In this document: positions 12,652-24,429 of the stretch, piece after piece
Layout of the letters: each line of letters begins with the position of its first letter
Position numbering within the stretch: position 1 is the stretch's first letter
Assembly: GCF_024868665.1 (NCBI RefSeq)
Contig: NW_026634411.1
Location: 25,250 to 89,249 of the forward strand
DNA from: Triplophysa rosa
Taxonomy: Eukaryota > Chordata > Actinopteri > Cypriniformes > Nemacheilidae
Direction of reading: 5' to 3'
DNA: 64,000 nucleotides
Notes under the pieces: model-generated
Databases searched by the model: none
Told to the model about the DNA's origin: nothing
The model's input: only the letters and a program-made list of their open reading frames with translations
Position numbers and translations under genes: made by a program

Positions 12652-13199
12652 AGGGGTCATATGGCGTGAACACGTGTTTTTCTGTGTCTTTGGTGTGTTA
12701 TAAGTTGCTCATGCATGTATTAGACACGTATAATTGCAGAAATGAAAGTGTGGGAACAAAAGATGCATTCTATGTAAAAGCGAATGCTCACCCAGACCTG
12801 CCTGAAACACCTCGTGTAGCCACACCCCCACAAATCTACATCAGCTGGTGGTCTGATTGGACTAAGACCGCCCAAATGTAGAAGAAAGTAAGGTGGGCGT
12901 ACCTGTCAGTACAATTGAAGAGGAACCTGATGTTCCAAATATGGTCAGAGGCGTTACATTTCCCTCACACGCTTGCAGTATTCCACAAATCACTACGCAC
13001 TGGTGAACTGGCCAATCAAAGCACACCTCACTTTTCAGAGCCATGAGCTTTGTAAAACATCTGCACGTTTCAGAGAGACGGAGCAAAGAGGAGATACAAA
13101 CATGCACGGTGTGTGGAAAATACCTTAAATCCTGTATACACATTGTATTACATCTAAAACAAACCATAATATTCCTTTTAGCCGTGTCATATGACCCCT
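12652..13199. mobile_element. TTAA-flanked MITE in dmgdh intron 14 (duplicate)
   Basis: 548 bp with inverted ends AGGGGTCATATG...CATATGACCCCT, flanked on both sides by TTAA, as for piggyBac- or Kolobok-type elements. The same insertion occurs at 22484-23031 and 34397-34944, showing that the three blocks descend from one locus. Confidence 0.75.
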
Positions 13200-13352
13200 T
13201 TAAAGCCTCCTAAAGCATTAAATGCCAAATGAATAAATGTAAAGAATTAAAACAATTGTGTTGTAAAGAATTGAGATTCAAATGAAACATAACTGAGATA
13301 TGATAGAGCAAGCTCTGAGAAATGACGTGTGTGTGTGTGTGTGTGTGTGTGT

Positions 13353-13551
13353 TCATGTTTGTATATCCCGGTGGGGACCTAAACCTGAATACACACCAAC
13401 ACATGGGGACTCGTGTCACCGTGGGGACCAAAATTGAGGTCCTCATGGGCACAAAAGCTTATAAATTGTACAGAACAATATTTTTAAAAATCTAAAAATG
13501 CAAAAAGTGTTCTATGATCTATAGGTTTAGGGGTTGGGTAAAAACATACAT
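13353..13551 (-). mobile_element. Truncated GTCCCC-type MITE in intron 14 (duplicate)
   Basis: Inverted copy next to a TG repeat; one end is missing. Same copy at 23185-23383 and 35104-35302. Confidence 0.65.
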
Positions 13552-13689
13552 GTGTGTGTGATCTGTCATCACCTTATTGAGTTTAATGAAATAATCCAAA
13601 CCAGCTTCAAGAGGATTTGTGTCACAGTTCATCTGAAATCAAAACATGGTCAGTCACTTCATACATTCATACAGTCTGTGTGAGAGAGA

Positions 13690-13811
13690 GTGTATTAATA
13701 TGTGTGTGTGTTTGTGTGTGCGTGTATCAATATGTGTGTGTATATTAATCTGTGTGTGTGTGTGTATTAATGTGTGTGTTTATATATTGATCTGTGTGAG
13801 AGAGAGTGTAT

Positions 13812-13852
<41 letters not shown>

Positions 13853-14256
13853 TAATCTGTGTGTGTGTGTGTATCAATTATGGAGCAATTTTATTAATAT
13901 GTGTGTGCGTGTGTGTGTGTATCAATATGTGTGTGTGTATTAATTTGTGTGTGTGTGTGTGTGTATTAATATGTGTGTGTGTATATTAATCTGTGTGTGT
14001 GTATATATATTGATCTGTGTGTGTGTATATTAATATGTGTGCGTGTATTAATTTGTGTATGCGTGTGCATATTAATATGTGTGTGTGTATATTAATCTGT
14101 GTGTGTGTGTGTATTAATATGTGTGTGTATATTAATGTGTGTGCGTGTGTGTGCGTGTGCGTGTGTGTGTGTATTAATTTGTGTGTGTGCGTGTGCGTGT
14201 GTGTGTGTATTAATTTGTGTGTGTGCGTGTGTGTGTGTATTGATCTGTGTGTAACA
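13690..14256. repeat. TG / TATTAATATG compound repeat, dmgdh intron 13 (duplicate)
   Basis: About 560 bp of TG runs interrupted by ATTAATATG, ATTAATCTG and ATTGATCTG spacers. Equivalent arrays: 23522-23960, 24267-24833 and 35441-36007. Open frames here are repeat artefacts. Confidence 0.85.
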
Positions 14257-14876
14257 CCTCGGCGCCCCAAGCTCTGAATCCTTTCTCCAGTCTCAGGGAG
14301 TTCATGGCATATGTGCCAAAGTTATCAATCCCCTCATCCTGTCCGGTGCCCATGAGCGCTTCATACACCGCTGACATGTTGCTCATGTCCATGTACAACT
14401 CCCAGCCCAACTCCCCTACAACACACACACAATAAAACCCACAGGTTTACACATGTACACAAACACTGCATATATTGTCATGCTCATTGAGGGTTTATTG
14501 GCATGACCGCTCACCCGTGTAGGAGATCCGGACGGCCCGGACCAGAATGCCGGCCAGCTGAATGGATTTACACTGCAGGAATCTGAACGCCGCATCGCTC
14601 ATGTCTTCATCTGTCAGCTTCTGAAGAACCTTGCGGGAGTTCGGCCCGGCGATGCCCAGAACACCCATCTCATCCGTCACATTAAAAACACTCACACGAT
14701 AACCACCATCAGACACCTGACGCTCCATCCATCTGTCACACACACACAATAACACCGGTCAGCATCAACACCAGAGTGCCGTTGTCAGGGTGTTGCTATG
14801 CAGTTCCTCAGGTCTGTATGACATTGTGGTTCAAATCTCAAAACTATGAATGAGCAACAGTGATGTCTCTTTACAG

Positions 14877-15069
14877 CAGTGGTCACCAACCCTGCTCCTG
14901 GAGATCGACCGTCCTGAAGATTTCAGCTATAACCCCAATCAAACACACCTGAACTATCTAATCGAGGTGTTCAGGTTTGCTGGATAATGACAGACAGGTG
15001 TGCTGAAGCAGGGTTGGAGCTGCAGTCTGCAGGACGGTCGATCTCCAGGAACAGGGTTGGTGACCACTG
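14877..15069. mobile_element. Palindromic hAT-like MITE in dmgdh intron 11 (duplicate)
   Basis: 193 bp with ~40-bp inverted ends starting CAGTGGTCACCAACCCTG. Flanking octamers CTTTACAG and GTCTACAG match at 6 of 8. Same insertion at 25454-25646 and 36628-36820. Confidence 0.7.
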
Positions 15070-15974
15070 GTCTACAGTGTAAATGCATTTCATTTATCCA
15101 GAAGGGGGCGCTGAGAGCGTGTTTGTGTTGAGAGGGAGCGTGCTGCTTTCTGATTGGTTGAGATGAAGGGGCAGACACCAGACAGCTGCATTACTGACAC
15201 ACACACACACACACCGCAGATCATGCAGCTCTGATCCTGATCCTGTGATGAGCAGGAACTCTCCAGGTGCATGCTGGGTAACCGTGACCTCAGCATAGAC
15301 ACGCCCCCGCGGGGTCAACATGTGACTGATGTTGGTCTGACCCACCTGAGAATGAGAAGTAAACAACATGACAGATCTCAGTATGAAGAAAGTCAAGCGT
15401 GAGTCTTTATTAAAACGATCCGACCTTCGGCAGGCTGTTAGCCAACAGTCCATCCAGCAGCTTGTGTGAATCTTCCCCTTTCACTGTGAATTTCCCAAAA
15501 GGTGAAAGGTCGATCACACCCACTCTCTCCATCACCAGTTTACACTCACGCCCCACCGGTCCAAACCAGTTAGTCCGTCTGAAACTGGGTCTGATGGAGA
15601 GATGATGAATCAGTTATGAGTTTCTCAAGGGTTTGTGTTACTGAAGTGATGTCTGGAGGTCATCTTTGCTTTGAATGTCCCGCGGCTGCAGGATGATTAT
15701 ACACACATAGAAAAAACACTCAACTCGCTGGACAATAATAAACTCCAGTGTCTCAGAGAATGTGATATTCAAGAAGTAAATCAATCGAACACGCAGTTGA
15801 GTTTTGTCAGTTATGAATATTTTGTTGAGTACAGCAGTCAGTCATTCTTCTCTTTCAGTACGGTACGGTTTGCTCATGTGTTGTGTTGTGTGTGACAGCG
15901 GGACAGGTTGAGGATCAGCAGCTATGTTTCATTTCTAAAATCTAAAGACAGCCTGTCAACATTTGAATAATTCT

Positions 15975-16010
<36 letters not shown>

Positions 16011-16174
16011 CTCACTTGTATCCAGTGTCGTCTCCTGGTTTGTAGAAGTAATGTGGCTGCTCCCAGCCCGCGTGGAAACCCATTGAACATTTATCCTTTA
16101 ATAGCTCATAAACACCACTGACTCTGTTAGTCGGTCGGCCTGCAAAACGCTCCTCTTTAGGGTAACCCACTGAT

Positions 16175-16440
16175 TGGAGTTTTTGTAATAAGCCTGCAGG
16201 GCAACCACCTAACAGTGCATTACAGTAATCTAGTCTTGATGTCATGAATGCATGAATTAACTTCTCTGCATCTGACATTGACAGCATATGACGTAGTTTA
16301 GATATATTCTTAAGATGGAAAAACGCAATTTTACAGGTGTTGGCGACGTGGCTCTCAAATGACAGACTACTATCGAATAGAACGCCAAGAAAATTTCGGA
16401 CTGTATGTGCAAAGACCTTTAGAGTTTGCGTCTGTTACAT
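16175..16440 (-). mobile_element. L2-like LINE fragment
   Basis: The minus-strand frame reads [20 protein letters not shown], the conserved C-terminal RT segment of L2-type LINEs. It directly abuts dmgdh exon 9 of the duplicate at 16174. Confidence 0.6.
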
Positions 16441-16747
16441 GACTGTGCAGATCTGAACATGTATTGAATTCCACAATAAACACAAACCAGAGAGATTTGA
16501 TCAGTTCTTATTAATGTCTCAAGACCTTCTTTCAATCAAAATGTAGTGCTCAGACACACAGGTTCACAGATCAGAGAAGAACACACGCACACAAAGCAGT
16601 AAGACTTCTAAACATTTATTATTAATATATAAACATGACAGAAAATCATTCTGACAAATCTGATTCGAAAACATTAAAAACAAAATATATAAAACATGTT
16701 CTCTTTCATAAAGTGGATTGATCTGATGATTTTGCTGATGAGACATT

Positions 16748-16925
16748 ACATTTAGCCATTTAGCAGACGATTTTATCCAAAGTGACTTACAAAGTAAAGG
16801 AAAACAATAGAAGCAATTTGTGCAACAAATGCATAGGTGCAGTAAAAACCGGTCTCAGTTAGCCTTTCGCAGTACACGAAGCTAAGAATTACACTTATTC
16901 CCTGCAGAACAGACCTGCTGCTACA
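16748..16925 (-). mobile_element. LINE 3' tail repeat
   Basis: TTTAGCAGACGATTTTATCC and the following sequence match the complement of the teleost LINE tail seen at 2820 and 54,800-55,010. 16440-16747 between the elements is AT-rich with no gene. Confidence 0.55.
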
Positions 16926-16984
16926 GTGAAAACCACTCACCATCGCACACAGATACACACGTACAAAGACACACACACACACAC

Positions 16985-17232
16985 ATGTCTGGTTTATTAT
17001 CTCCGTGGGGACAGTCCATAGGCGTAATGATTTTTATACTGTACAAACTGTATATTCTATCCCCTATCCTAAAGATCATAGAACATTTTTAGTTTTTTTT
17101 TAAATATTGTTCTGTATGATTAATATGTTTATTTTCCCGTGGGGACCTCAGTTTTGGTCCCCATGTTGACATGACGAGTCCCCATGTGTTGGTGTGCATT
17201 CAGGTTTAGGTCCTCACCGGAATATAAAAACA
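16985..17232 (+). mobile_element. GTCCCC-type MITE downstream of arsb
   Basis: Element between CA repeats, ending about 90 bp from the arsb stop codon, so it likely lies in or next to the arsb 3' UTR. Confidence 0.65.
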
Positions 17233-17318
17233 AGGTCACACGTGACACACACACGCACGCACAAACTGACTGACACACACACACACACACACACAGCCAG
17301 TGTTCATCATCATCTTCC

Positions 17319-20281
17319 TCACTGCCAGGGTCCCCAGGCTCCGGAGGGTCCAGGGTCACAGCGCGGGTCATCAGGAGGGAAGGTGATTGGCTGGGCCTCC
17401 TTCTGGTAATACTGCAGACGTCTGAGCAGGAAATTGACGATCTCTGGGTGCTGATGAGAAATCTCCACACGCTCCTCAGGATCCTTCTCCACATTAAACA
17501 GCATGACCTGCTTCAGCTGCTCAGAGACGTTCATCTGACCGCCGCCAGGGCGCGCAAACCAGAGAGGACATCCTAAACAACACACACACCCGTGTACTGC
17601 TGAACGGTTTGTGTACTGATGCTTCACATAAACACTTTCTAGAATGTGAGATCAAATACATCACGTTCACACACTGTTGAGTGTCCACTGACATGATCAC
17701 ATGATGACAGACCTGGGTAACCTGTGAGAAGTTTCCAGCTCTTGTGTCGAATGGCAGCGTGAACCGACACGTTAAATCCAGAGCGGTCCTCAAGAGCGAC
17801 CGGCCGAGGTGCTAAGCGCCACAGAGACTCCTGCAGGAAATCACTGGACTCCTCTTGACCTGCAGACGGACGGACAGACTTTATTACTCGCGCTTTCATC
17901 AGACTCCCCATTTAAACCTGTGGATGTGTCACTTACAGGGAGCGACGTCTACATACAGCGGGTCGATGTTGTGCAAGAGTTCAACTCGAGGAGACGCTTT
18001 ACCACGACTAAACAAACATCACACACAGCATGAATAACATCACAAACTCAAAGACCACTGCTGACCCCCTCTCTCGCTCTCTCTCACCTGATAGTGTCCC
18101 ACACATTAAACCCATCCAGAGGTTTACTGCCATTGGTCGAAGCCCCGGCCAGACCAGCAAAGGTAGGCAGCCAATCAGAGATATGAATGAGCTCTTGACT
18201 GACAGTTCCTGGCCGCTCGACCAGTGGTCCGGTCGCAAAGGCCACACCTCTGACTCCACCCTCCCAGAGTGACCACTTCCTTCCTCGCAGAGGCCAGTTA
18301 TTTCCTCCTGTGAGCGTCTGACCACCATTATCTGAAAATCAAACAGCACCACCTTATGGACGTACAACTGACACCAAAATGTTGCTTCAGCCTCATGTGG
18401 TTGTAAACCTGTATGCTTCAGTGGAACACGAAAGAAGATATTTCGAGAAATGTCTCGGTGGTTTTGTGTTCATACAATGAAAGTCAATGGAGTTCATTGT
18501 TGCTTGATTATTAACGTTCTTCAAAATGTCTTCTGCAGAAGAAGGAAATTCAAACAGGTTTGACATGACGTGAGGAAATGATGAAAGAATTCTACATTTG
18601 TCTCTGACTCTGGCTGTAGGTTCTTCAAAAACAACAGTTCAGTGTGACATGGGAGTAAAGAAATGCTGGCAGGATTGTTTGGGTAAACTCATGCTCAAAG
18701 GTCTTCATGTTTTAGCCTGTGAGAAAGTTTTGAAGGAATGTGTCCGCGTGTCAGTGGAGTGAGTGAGATGTGTGTGCGTGACAGCGGTGTTCAGGGCTCT
18801 AGATGACAGTACCTGTTGAGAATACGAGCACAGTGTTGTTCCACAGTCCTGCGTCCTGAAGAGCTTTGCTAACGTTCCCCACGGCTTCGTCCATCACCGA
18901 CACCATCCCCGCGTACTCTCGCCTCAGTTTATCCTTGATGAAACTGTAGGGCGTGACGTAGCGCTCGGGTACCTGCATGGGCCCGTGAACCGCCTGCAGC
19001 GCCAGATACAGGAAGAGCGGCTACAAGAACACATCAAATAATAATCCCCATCAAACCCAAAACACCTGCGGAAAGAGCCAGACATCTCCTGACGAGTGCA
19101 CAGGTCGACACGGCTGTTACAGTAAATGGGAACACAGGTTCCTTGATTTTATATCCCGGTGGGGACTTAAACCTGAATACACTCCACCTCATGGGGACTC
19201 AAAAATGAGGTCCCCATGGGCAGAAAAGTTTTCAAAATATTTTTTGAAAATCAAAAAATGCAAAAGGTTTTCTATGATCTTCAGGTTTAGGGGATAACAT
19301 ATACAGCGTGTACTGTATAAAAATCATACGGTCTGTCCCCACGGAGATAATAAACCACACGTGTGTGGGTGTGTACTTTGTCAGGCGTGTGCTGGTGAAT
19401 GATGTCCGCGGCTCTCTGTGTGAAGAGTTCTGTGGAGTATCGGCCCGTGTAACGCGTGGTCACATCTTCACCATCCCGCAGGTCCAGAGCACAGCGGGTG
19501 ATGTTCAGCGGAGAGATGAAATAACATCTGTGATGTGTGTAATAATCTTCGGAACCCGTCAGGTAACCTACACATCAACAGGCCGTTTTAAGACAACGCA
19601 AACTTTACCAGACACACAACAAGCCTTTCAAGTATTTAGGGAATCTGCATTTGAAGACTCGTGATCACACACCAAAAAACGACTGAAAGCCTCTGCGTGT
19701 GGGCAGACAGTCTCTCTGGAACATGCCCAGGTGCCATTTGCCCACCATGTGTGTGTTATAACCAGCGTCCCGCAGGATCTGTGGCAGGAGTCTCTCATCC
19801 AGAGGAACGCAGTACGGCTGACACGGCCAGATGATCTGATGCTGGAGACCCGTGTGAATCTGACACACAACAACATACAGCCCATAATATAAACACTGGT
19901 GTACAACAGAAGCGCAACAGTGTTACTCGGATGTGATCTTCATTTCAAATACCTTCTGATGTCATCACTAACGCCCAAGAAGACATACCGTGGCATAGAT
20001 ACTTGAGGAATATTTACTATAGTAAACTATAGTTTTACCTGATATCTGCCGGTCATCAGCTGGTTTCTGGACGGAGTGCACAGCGGCTGCACGTAATAAC
20101 CCTCGAGCCGAACCCCCTGAGCCGATAACCGGTCCACGTGAGGAGTTCTGATCTCAGAACCGTGATATCCCACATCATTCCAGCCCAGATCATCCGCCAG
20201 TATAAACACGATATTCGGCTGTTTGGCGTCAACACGAGCGAGAATACAGATAAAGACCAAACTAACTTCCCTCACATTCAT
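17319..20281 (-). CDS. arsb: Arylsulfatase B (N-acetylgalactosamine-4-sulfatase), complete 8-exon gene
   Basis: Lysosomal sulfatase that removes 4-sulfate from N-acetylgalactosamine in dermatan and chondroitin sulfate. Exons in coding order: 20039-20281, 19673-19859, 19377-19567, 18813-19020, 18088-18331, 17937-18007, 17713-17859, 17319-17572. All introns are GT-AG and phases join without a gap, giving 1545 nt (514 aa; human ARSB is about 533). Residues 1-19 form a signal peptide. Metal-binding DD is at about 30-31, and the sulfatase signature CTPSR has its formylglycine cysteine at 68. The second signature GKWHLG is near 121 and DNGG near 277. The end reads [16 protein letters not shown], as expected for the family. 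It lies head-to-tail 1.2 kb downstream of DMGDH. Exons 1-4 are repeated at 8965-10449. Confidence 0.95.
18332..18675. other. arsb intron 4, unique part
   Basis: Intron sequence between exons 5 and 4 that is absent from the duplicate. It includes CTTCAGTGGAACACGAAAGA, a common fish dispersed motif. No other feature. Confidence 0.4.
19150..19360 (-). mobile_element. Diverged GTCCCC-type MITE in arsb intron 3
   Basis: Same element as 9318-9528. The adjacent left flank is shorter here than in the duplicate. Confidence 0.65.
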
Positions 20282-20406
20282 CTCGAGCTTTAGCGCTACT
20301 TCCGCTCACTGAAGCACGGAAGAGGTTCTTCCGAAAAAGAGCACGAGACACATTTATAACCTCTGACTGACTGACTGACTGAATACCGACAATTACACCA
20401 ACACGT

Positions 20407-20564
20407 GTTCGACTTGATGCGGCGCCGCAAGACCCGACAGGCGGATGACATCAAAGTACCGCGAGAGCGATTCGAAACCAAACTTTTTATAGTTTTTGAA
20501 TGGCTCTCGCGGTACTTTGGTGTCATCCGCCTGTCGGGTCTTGCGGCGCCGCATCAAGTCGAAC
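20407..20564. mobile_element. Foldback (hairpin) element upstream of arsb
   Basis: Two 67-bp arms (20407-20473 and 20498-20564) are inverted copies with two mismatches, separated by a 24-bp loop. The arms begin GTTCGACTTGATGCGGCGCC. There is no transposase and no clear target duplication. It resembles a palindromic MITE, and lies 126 bp upstream of the arsb ATG. The same hairpin is at 10575-10732 in the duplicate. Confidence 0.8.
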
Positions 20565-20610
20565 AAGCCTCTTATTCGTTTATGGTGACGTTCTTCAGCG
20601 ACCGGCCATA

Positions 20611-20619
20611 TCACGTGAC
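20611..20619. promoter_or_regulatory. arsb: CLEAR-like E-box upstream of arsb
   Basis: TCACGTGAC is a palindromic E-box matching 9 of 10 positions of the TFEB/CLEAR consensus GTCACGTGAC, about 330 bp upstream of the arsb start codon. ARSB is lysosomal and CLEAR sites control lysosomal genes, so regulation by TFEB-family factors is plausible. The duplicate carries the same site at 10779-10787. Confidence 0.5.
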
Positions 20620-21019
20620 GTAATTAATATTCAGAAGCCGAGCCATTGGATTCGTCCAGTTTTAAAACAACGGATCGTTTCATGACATTATAAACAAATC
20701 ATGCAAAACTTGTGGAATCTGTTATTCTGCTTCAATGTTTTTCATTGGAGGATGATATTGATTTGATATTTATATTTGATTGAATTATTATAATTGTCCG
20801 TTTTCATATTCACAAAGTTAAACGGGGTGAAAAAGTACCCAACTTTGTGCATTTTCAAAATGAAGTCAAGATATACTTGGGAAAACAAATATATCTTAAA
20901 AGCAAGGAAAACTATAAAGCTATTTAATAAATACAAGCTTTTTATGTAAAAGGCCTTTCAGTTTTTTCTAGAATTATTTTTATTTCTTTTTAGGGACAGG
21001 GTTTATGTACTCTTGTTTG

Positions 21020-21113
21020 TATAAGGGTGCGTTTACACTTGGCATTAACATGCGACCTGTATCTGGATGTTGTCCACATACACATTGAAAAGACAAGTGT
21101 AAACGCACCCCAA
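21020..21113. mobile_element. Short palindromic MITE between arsb and dmgdh
   Basis: Inverted ends GGGTGCGTTTACACTTG/CAAGTGTAAACGCACCC. No coding capacity. Confidence 0.6.
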
Positions 21114-21273
21114 TACTGTTCAAATTGTTCTTCATTCAAAAAAATCATGCAAGACACACAATTAAACCGGTCAAAAATAAAGTGTATTTCTTCAGAATGA
21201 AACTTCACAGTACAAAGATAAACAGAACGTATCATCAAATACCAGTGGAATCCTTCGATGTGTAACTGTGAGA

Positions 21274-21279
21274 TTTATT
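21274..21279 (-). terminator. dmgdh: Probable polyadenylation signal of dmgdh
   Basis: TTTATT on the plus strand (AATAAA on the gene strand) lies about 210 bp beyond the dmgdh stop at 21487. The equivalent site in the duplicate is 11442-11447. Confidence 0.45.
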
Positions 21280-21486
21280 TCAGTTGATGTGCACATGTGT
21301 GGTCACTTCAGATGGTTCACACGGAGTAAAACATCAAGACATTGTGTTTCTACAGCAGCATTGAAAACTTTTGTACCCATAAAGATGACTTCAGCGTTGA
21401 TTAAGACGTTCACAGATGAAGTCTTTCCTGACAGCACCATCAGACCAGAAACTAAATGACACGGTGAAACATTCAACAGCAGTCCA

Positions 21487-23643
21487 TCACTGGATCTCCC
21501 TCTCGCTCTTCTTCTTCTGCAGTCGTGTTCTGGCGGGTTCCGTGAGAACCAGTGGCTCCTGACTGACCGTGGCCGGGTATTTCTTACCCAGAAGTTCCAC
21601 TTCCACCTTCTGTCCGATGTTCAGCAGATCCCCGGGCAGATAACCCAACGCCAGACTCTGATGTGTGCTGTAACTGTACGACCCTGATGTCGTATTTCCA
21701 ACCACCTCCATGAAGAACAAACACAAACATCAGAAACACGTCTCACACATGATGAACAAGCACATGAACTACTATAAACCAGATCAGATATGAAATATTG
21801 AAATATTTGTGATGATTGAACACGATTACTGAATCATAGGCTCAGTGAATCTCAACCTTCAGTTCTTCAGATGATCTGAATGATCTTTAACATTATTAAA
21901 AGAAAAGCAGTGAAATGACTGAGAAGTGTAAAGAAGAGGTGTTGTGTGCTGGTGTTTCATAAGCGAGATGTGAAATATCCTGACTGATGAAAGTGGGTTT
22001 CTGCTTTTCTTAAGATCACATTTACACATCACGAGTGCTGATGAATGCGATGAGTTCATTCTTTACTTTGCCGTTGTGCCAGATGGTTTCATTGCCCTCG
22101 GGGTCGATGTGGTCTGTATGTAGTGTGAGGAACGCCAGTTTACGCTTCAAACCCTGAGACTTGATCTCCAGCAGAGCCCGTTTCCCCATGAACTCTGCAG
22201 ACTGATCCACACCAAACACACATCACGTCACATCACATCACGTCACATCACATCACACATCAGCTCTTGTTTCATTGGCTTTTTAACAGCAGTGAGACCT
22301 TCGCTCAAGTCTCCCGTTTCTCAGATGTTTCTCCTAAAAACAGCCCATTATTCTCACATGTCTCATCTGCAGTCTCACAAAAAAAATCACTTTTTCATCA
22401 AAATCTTTCAGCTGCTCACAGTCATACTACAGCTCTGAACTCTTAACATGTCCACATTTCACTCATTTGTCTTGCATGTTTAAAGGGGTCATATGGCGTG
22501 AACACGTGTTTTTCTGTGTCTTTGGTGTGTTATAAGTTGCTCATGCATGTATTAGACACGTATAATTGCAGAAATGAAAGTGTGGGAACAAAAGATGCAT
22601 TCTATGTAAAAGCGAATGCTCACCCAGACCTGCCTGAAACACCTCGTGTAGCCACACCCCCACAAATCTACATCAGCTGGTGGTCTGATTGGACTAAGAC
22701 CGCCCAAATGTAGATGAAAGTAAGGTGGGCGTACCTGTCAGTACAATTGAAGAGGAACCTGATGTTCCAAATATGGTCAGAGGCGTTACATTTCCCTCAC
22801 ACGCTTGCAGTATTCCACAAATCACTACGCACTGGTGAACTGGCCAATCAAAGCACACCTCACTTTTCAGAGCCATGAGCTTTGTAAAACATCTGCACGT
22901 TTCAGAGAGGCGGAGCAAAGAGGAGATACAAACATGCACGGTGTGTGGAAAATACCTTAAATCCTGTATACACATTGTATTACATCTAAAACAAACCATA
23001 ATATTCCTTTTAGCCGTGTCATATGACCCCTTTAAAGCCTCCTAAAGCATTAAATGCCAAATGAATAAATGTAAAGAATTAAAACAATTGTGTTGTAAAG
23101 AATTGAGATTCAAATGAAACATAACTGAGATATGATAGAGCAAGCTCTGAGAAATGACGTGTGTGTGTGTGTGTGTGTGTGTGTTCATGTTTGTATATCC
23201 CGGTGGGGACCTAAACCTGAATACACACCAACACATGGGGACTCGTGTCACCGTGGGGACCAAAATTGAGGTCCTCATGGGCACAAAAGCTTATAAATTG
23301 TACAGAACAATATTTTTAAAAATCTAAAAATGCAAAAAGTGTTCTATGATCTATAGGTTTAGGGGTTGGGTAAAAACATACATGTGTGTGTGATCTGTCA
23401 TCACCTTATTGAGTTTAATGAAATAATCCAAACCAGCTTCAAGAGGATTTGTGTCACAGTTCATCTGAAATCAAAACATGGTCAGTCACTTCATACATTC
23501 ATACAGTCTGTGTGAGAGAGAGTGTATTAATATGTGTGTGTGTTTGTGTGTGCGTGTATCAATATGTGTGTGTATATTAATCTGTGTGTGTGTGTGTATT
23601 AATGTGTGTGTTTATATATTGATCTGTGTGAGAGAGAGTGTAT

Positions 23644-23684
<41 letters not shown>

Positions 23685-24388
23685 TAATCTGTGTGTGTGT
23701 GTGTATCAATTATGGAGCAATTTTATTAATATGTGTGTGCGTGTGTGTGTGTATCAATATGTGTGTGTGTATTAATTTGTGTGTGTGTGTGTGTGTATTA
23801 ATATGTGTGTGTGTATATTAATCTGTGTGTGTGTATATATATTGATCTGTGTGTGTGTATATTAATATGTGTGCGTGTATTAATTTGTGTATGCGTGTGC
23901 ATATTAATATGTGTGTGTGTATATTAATCTGTGTGTGTGTATGTATTAATGTGTTCGGCATATAATGTGTGTAATGTGCATGGCTATCTAAGTGTGGCTT
24001 TGTATAGGTGGTGACCAAAATGTGAGTCCGCTGGGCAAAAAGCTATAAATTGAAATATTTTTAAAAATCTAAAAATGCAAAAAGTGTTCTATGATCTATA
24101 GGTTTAGGGGTTGGGTAAAAACATACATGTGTGTGTGATCTGTCATCACCTTATTGAGTTTAATGAAATAATCCAAACCAGCTTCAAGAGGATTTGTGTC
24201 ACAGTTCATCTGAAATCAAAACATGGTCAGTCACTTCATACATTCATACAGTCTGTGTGAGAGAGAGTGTATTAATATGTGTGTGTGTTTGTGTGTGCGT
24301 GTATCAATATGTGTGTGTATATTAATCTGTGTGTGTGTGTGTATTAATGTGTGTGTTTATATATTGATCTGTGTGAGAGAGAGTGTAT

Positions 24389-24429
<41 letters not shown>

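Larger units (their letters stand above)
11655..16169 (-). pseudogene. Partial third copy of dmgdh, exons 9-16
   Basis: Exons 16016-16169, 15425-15590, 15215-15345, 14515-14732, 14258-14415, 13573-13632, 12235-12369 and 11655-11873 match dmgdh exons 9-16 with open frames and intact splice sites. The copy begins exactly at the exon 9 acceptor: upstream of it (from 16175) is an L2-like LINE fragment instead of intron 8. No exons 1-8 precede it on this copy, so the FAD domain is missing and only the folate-domain part remains. It lies downstream of the complete arsb gene in the minus-strand direction, and is followed by the truncated arsb copy. No frame-breaking change was noticed. Confidence 0.85.
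8827..16174. repeat. Large duplicate of 18676-26751
   Basis: About 7.35 kb nearly identical to 18676-26751, covering arsb exons 4-1, the intergenic region and dmgdh exons 16-9. Differences noted: an indel near 9295/19133, single-base changes at 12893 and 13079, and the extra exon-14 segment in the second copy. The left breakpoint is in a CA repeat; the right one is the exon 9 acceptor. Confidence 0.9.

Noticed and set aside
13646..14277. Cys/Val- and His/Thr-rich open frames here and at 23.5, 24.2 and 35.4 kb
   Set aside because: Readings of TG/CA repeats in dmgdh intron 13; no codon bias or conservation.
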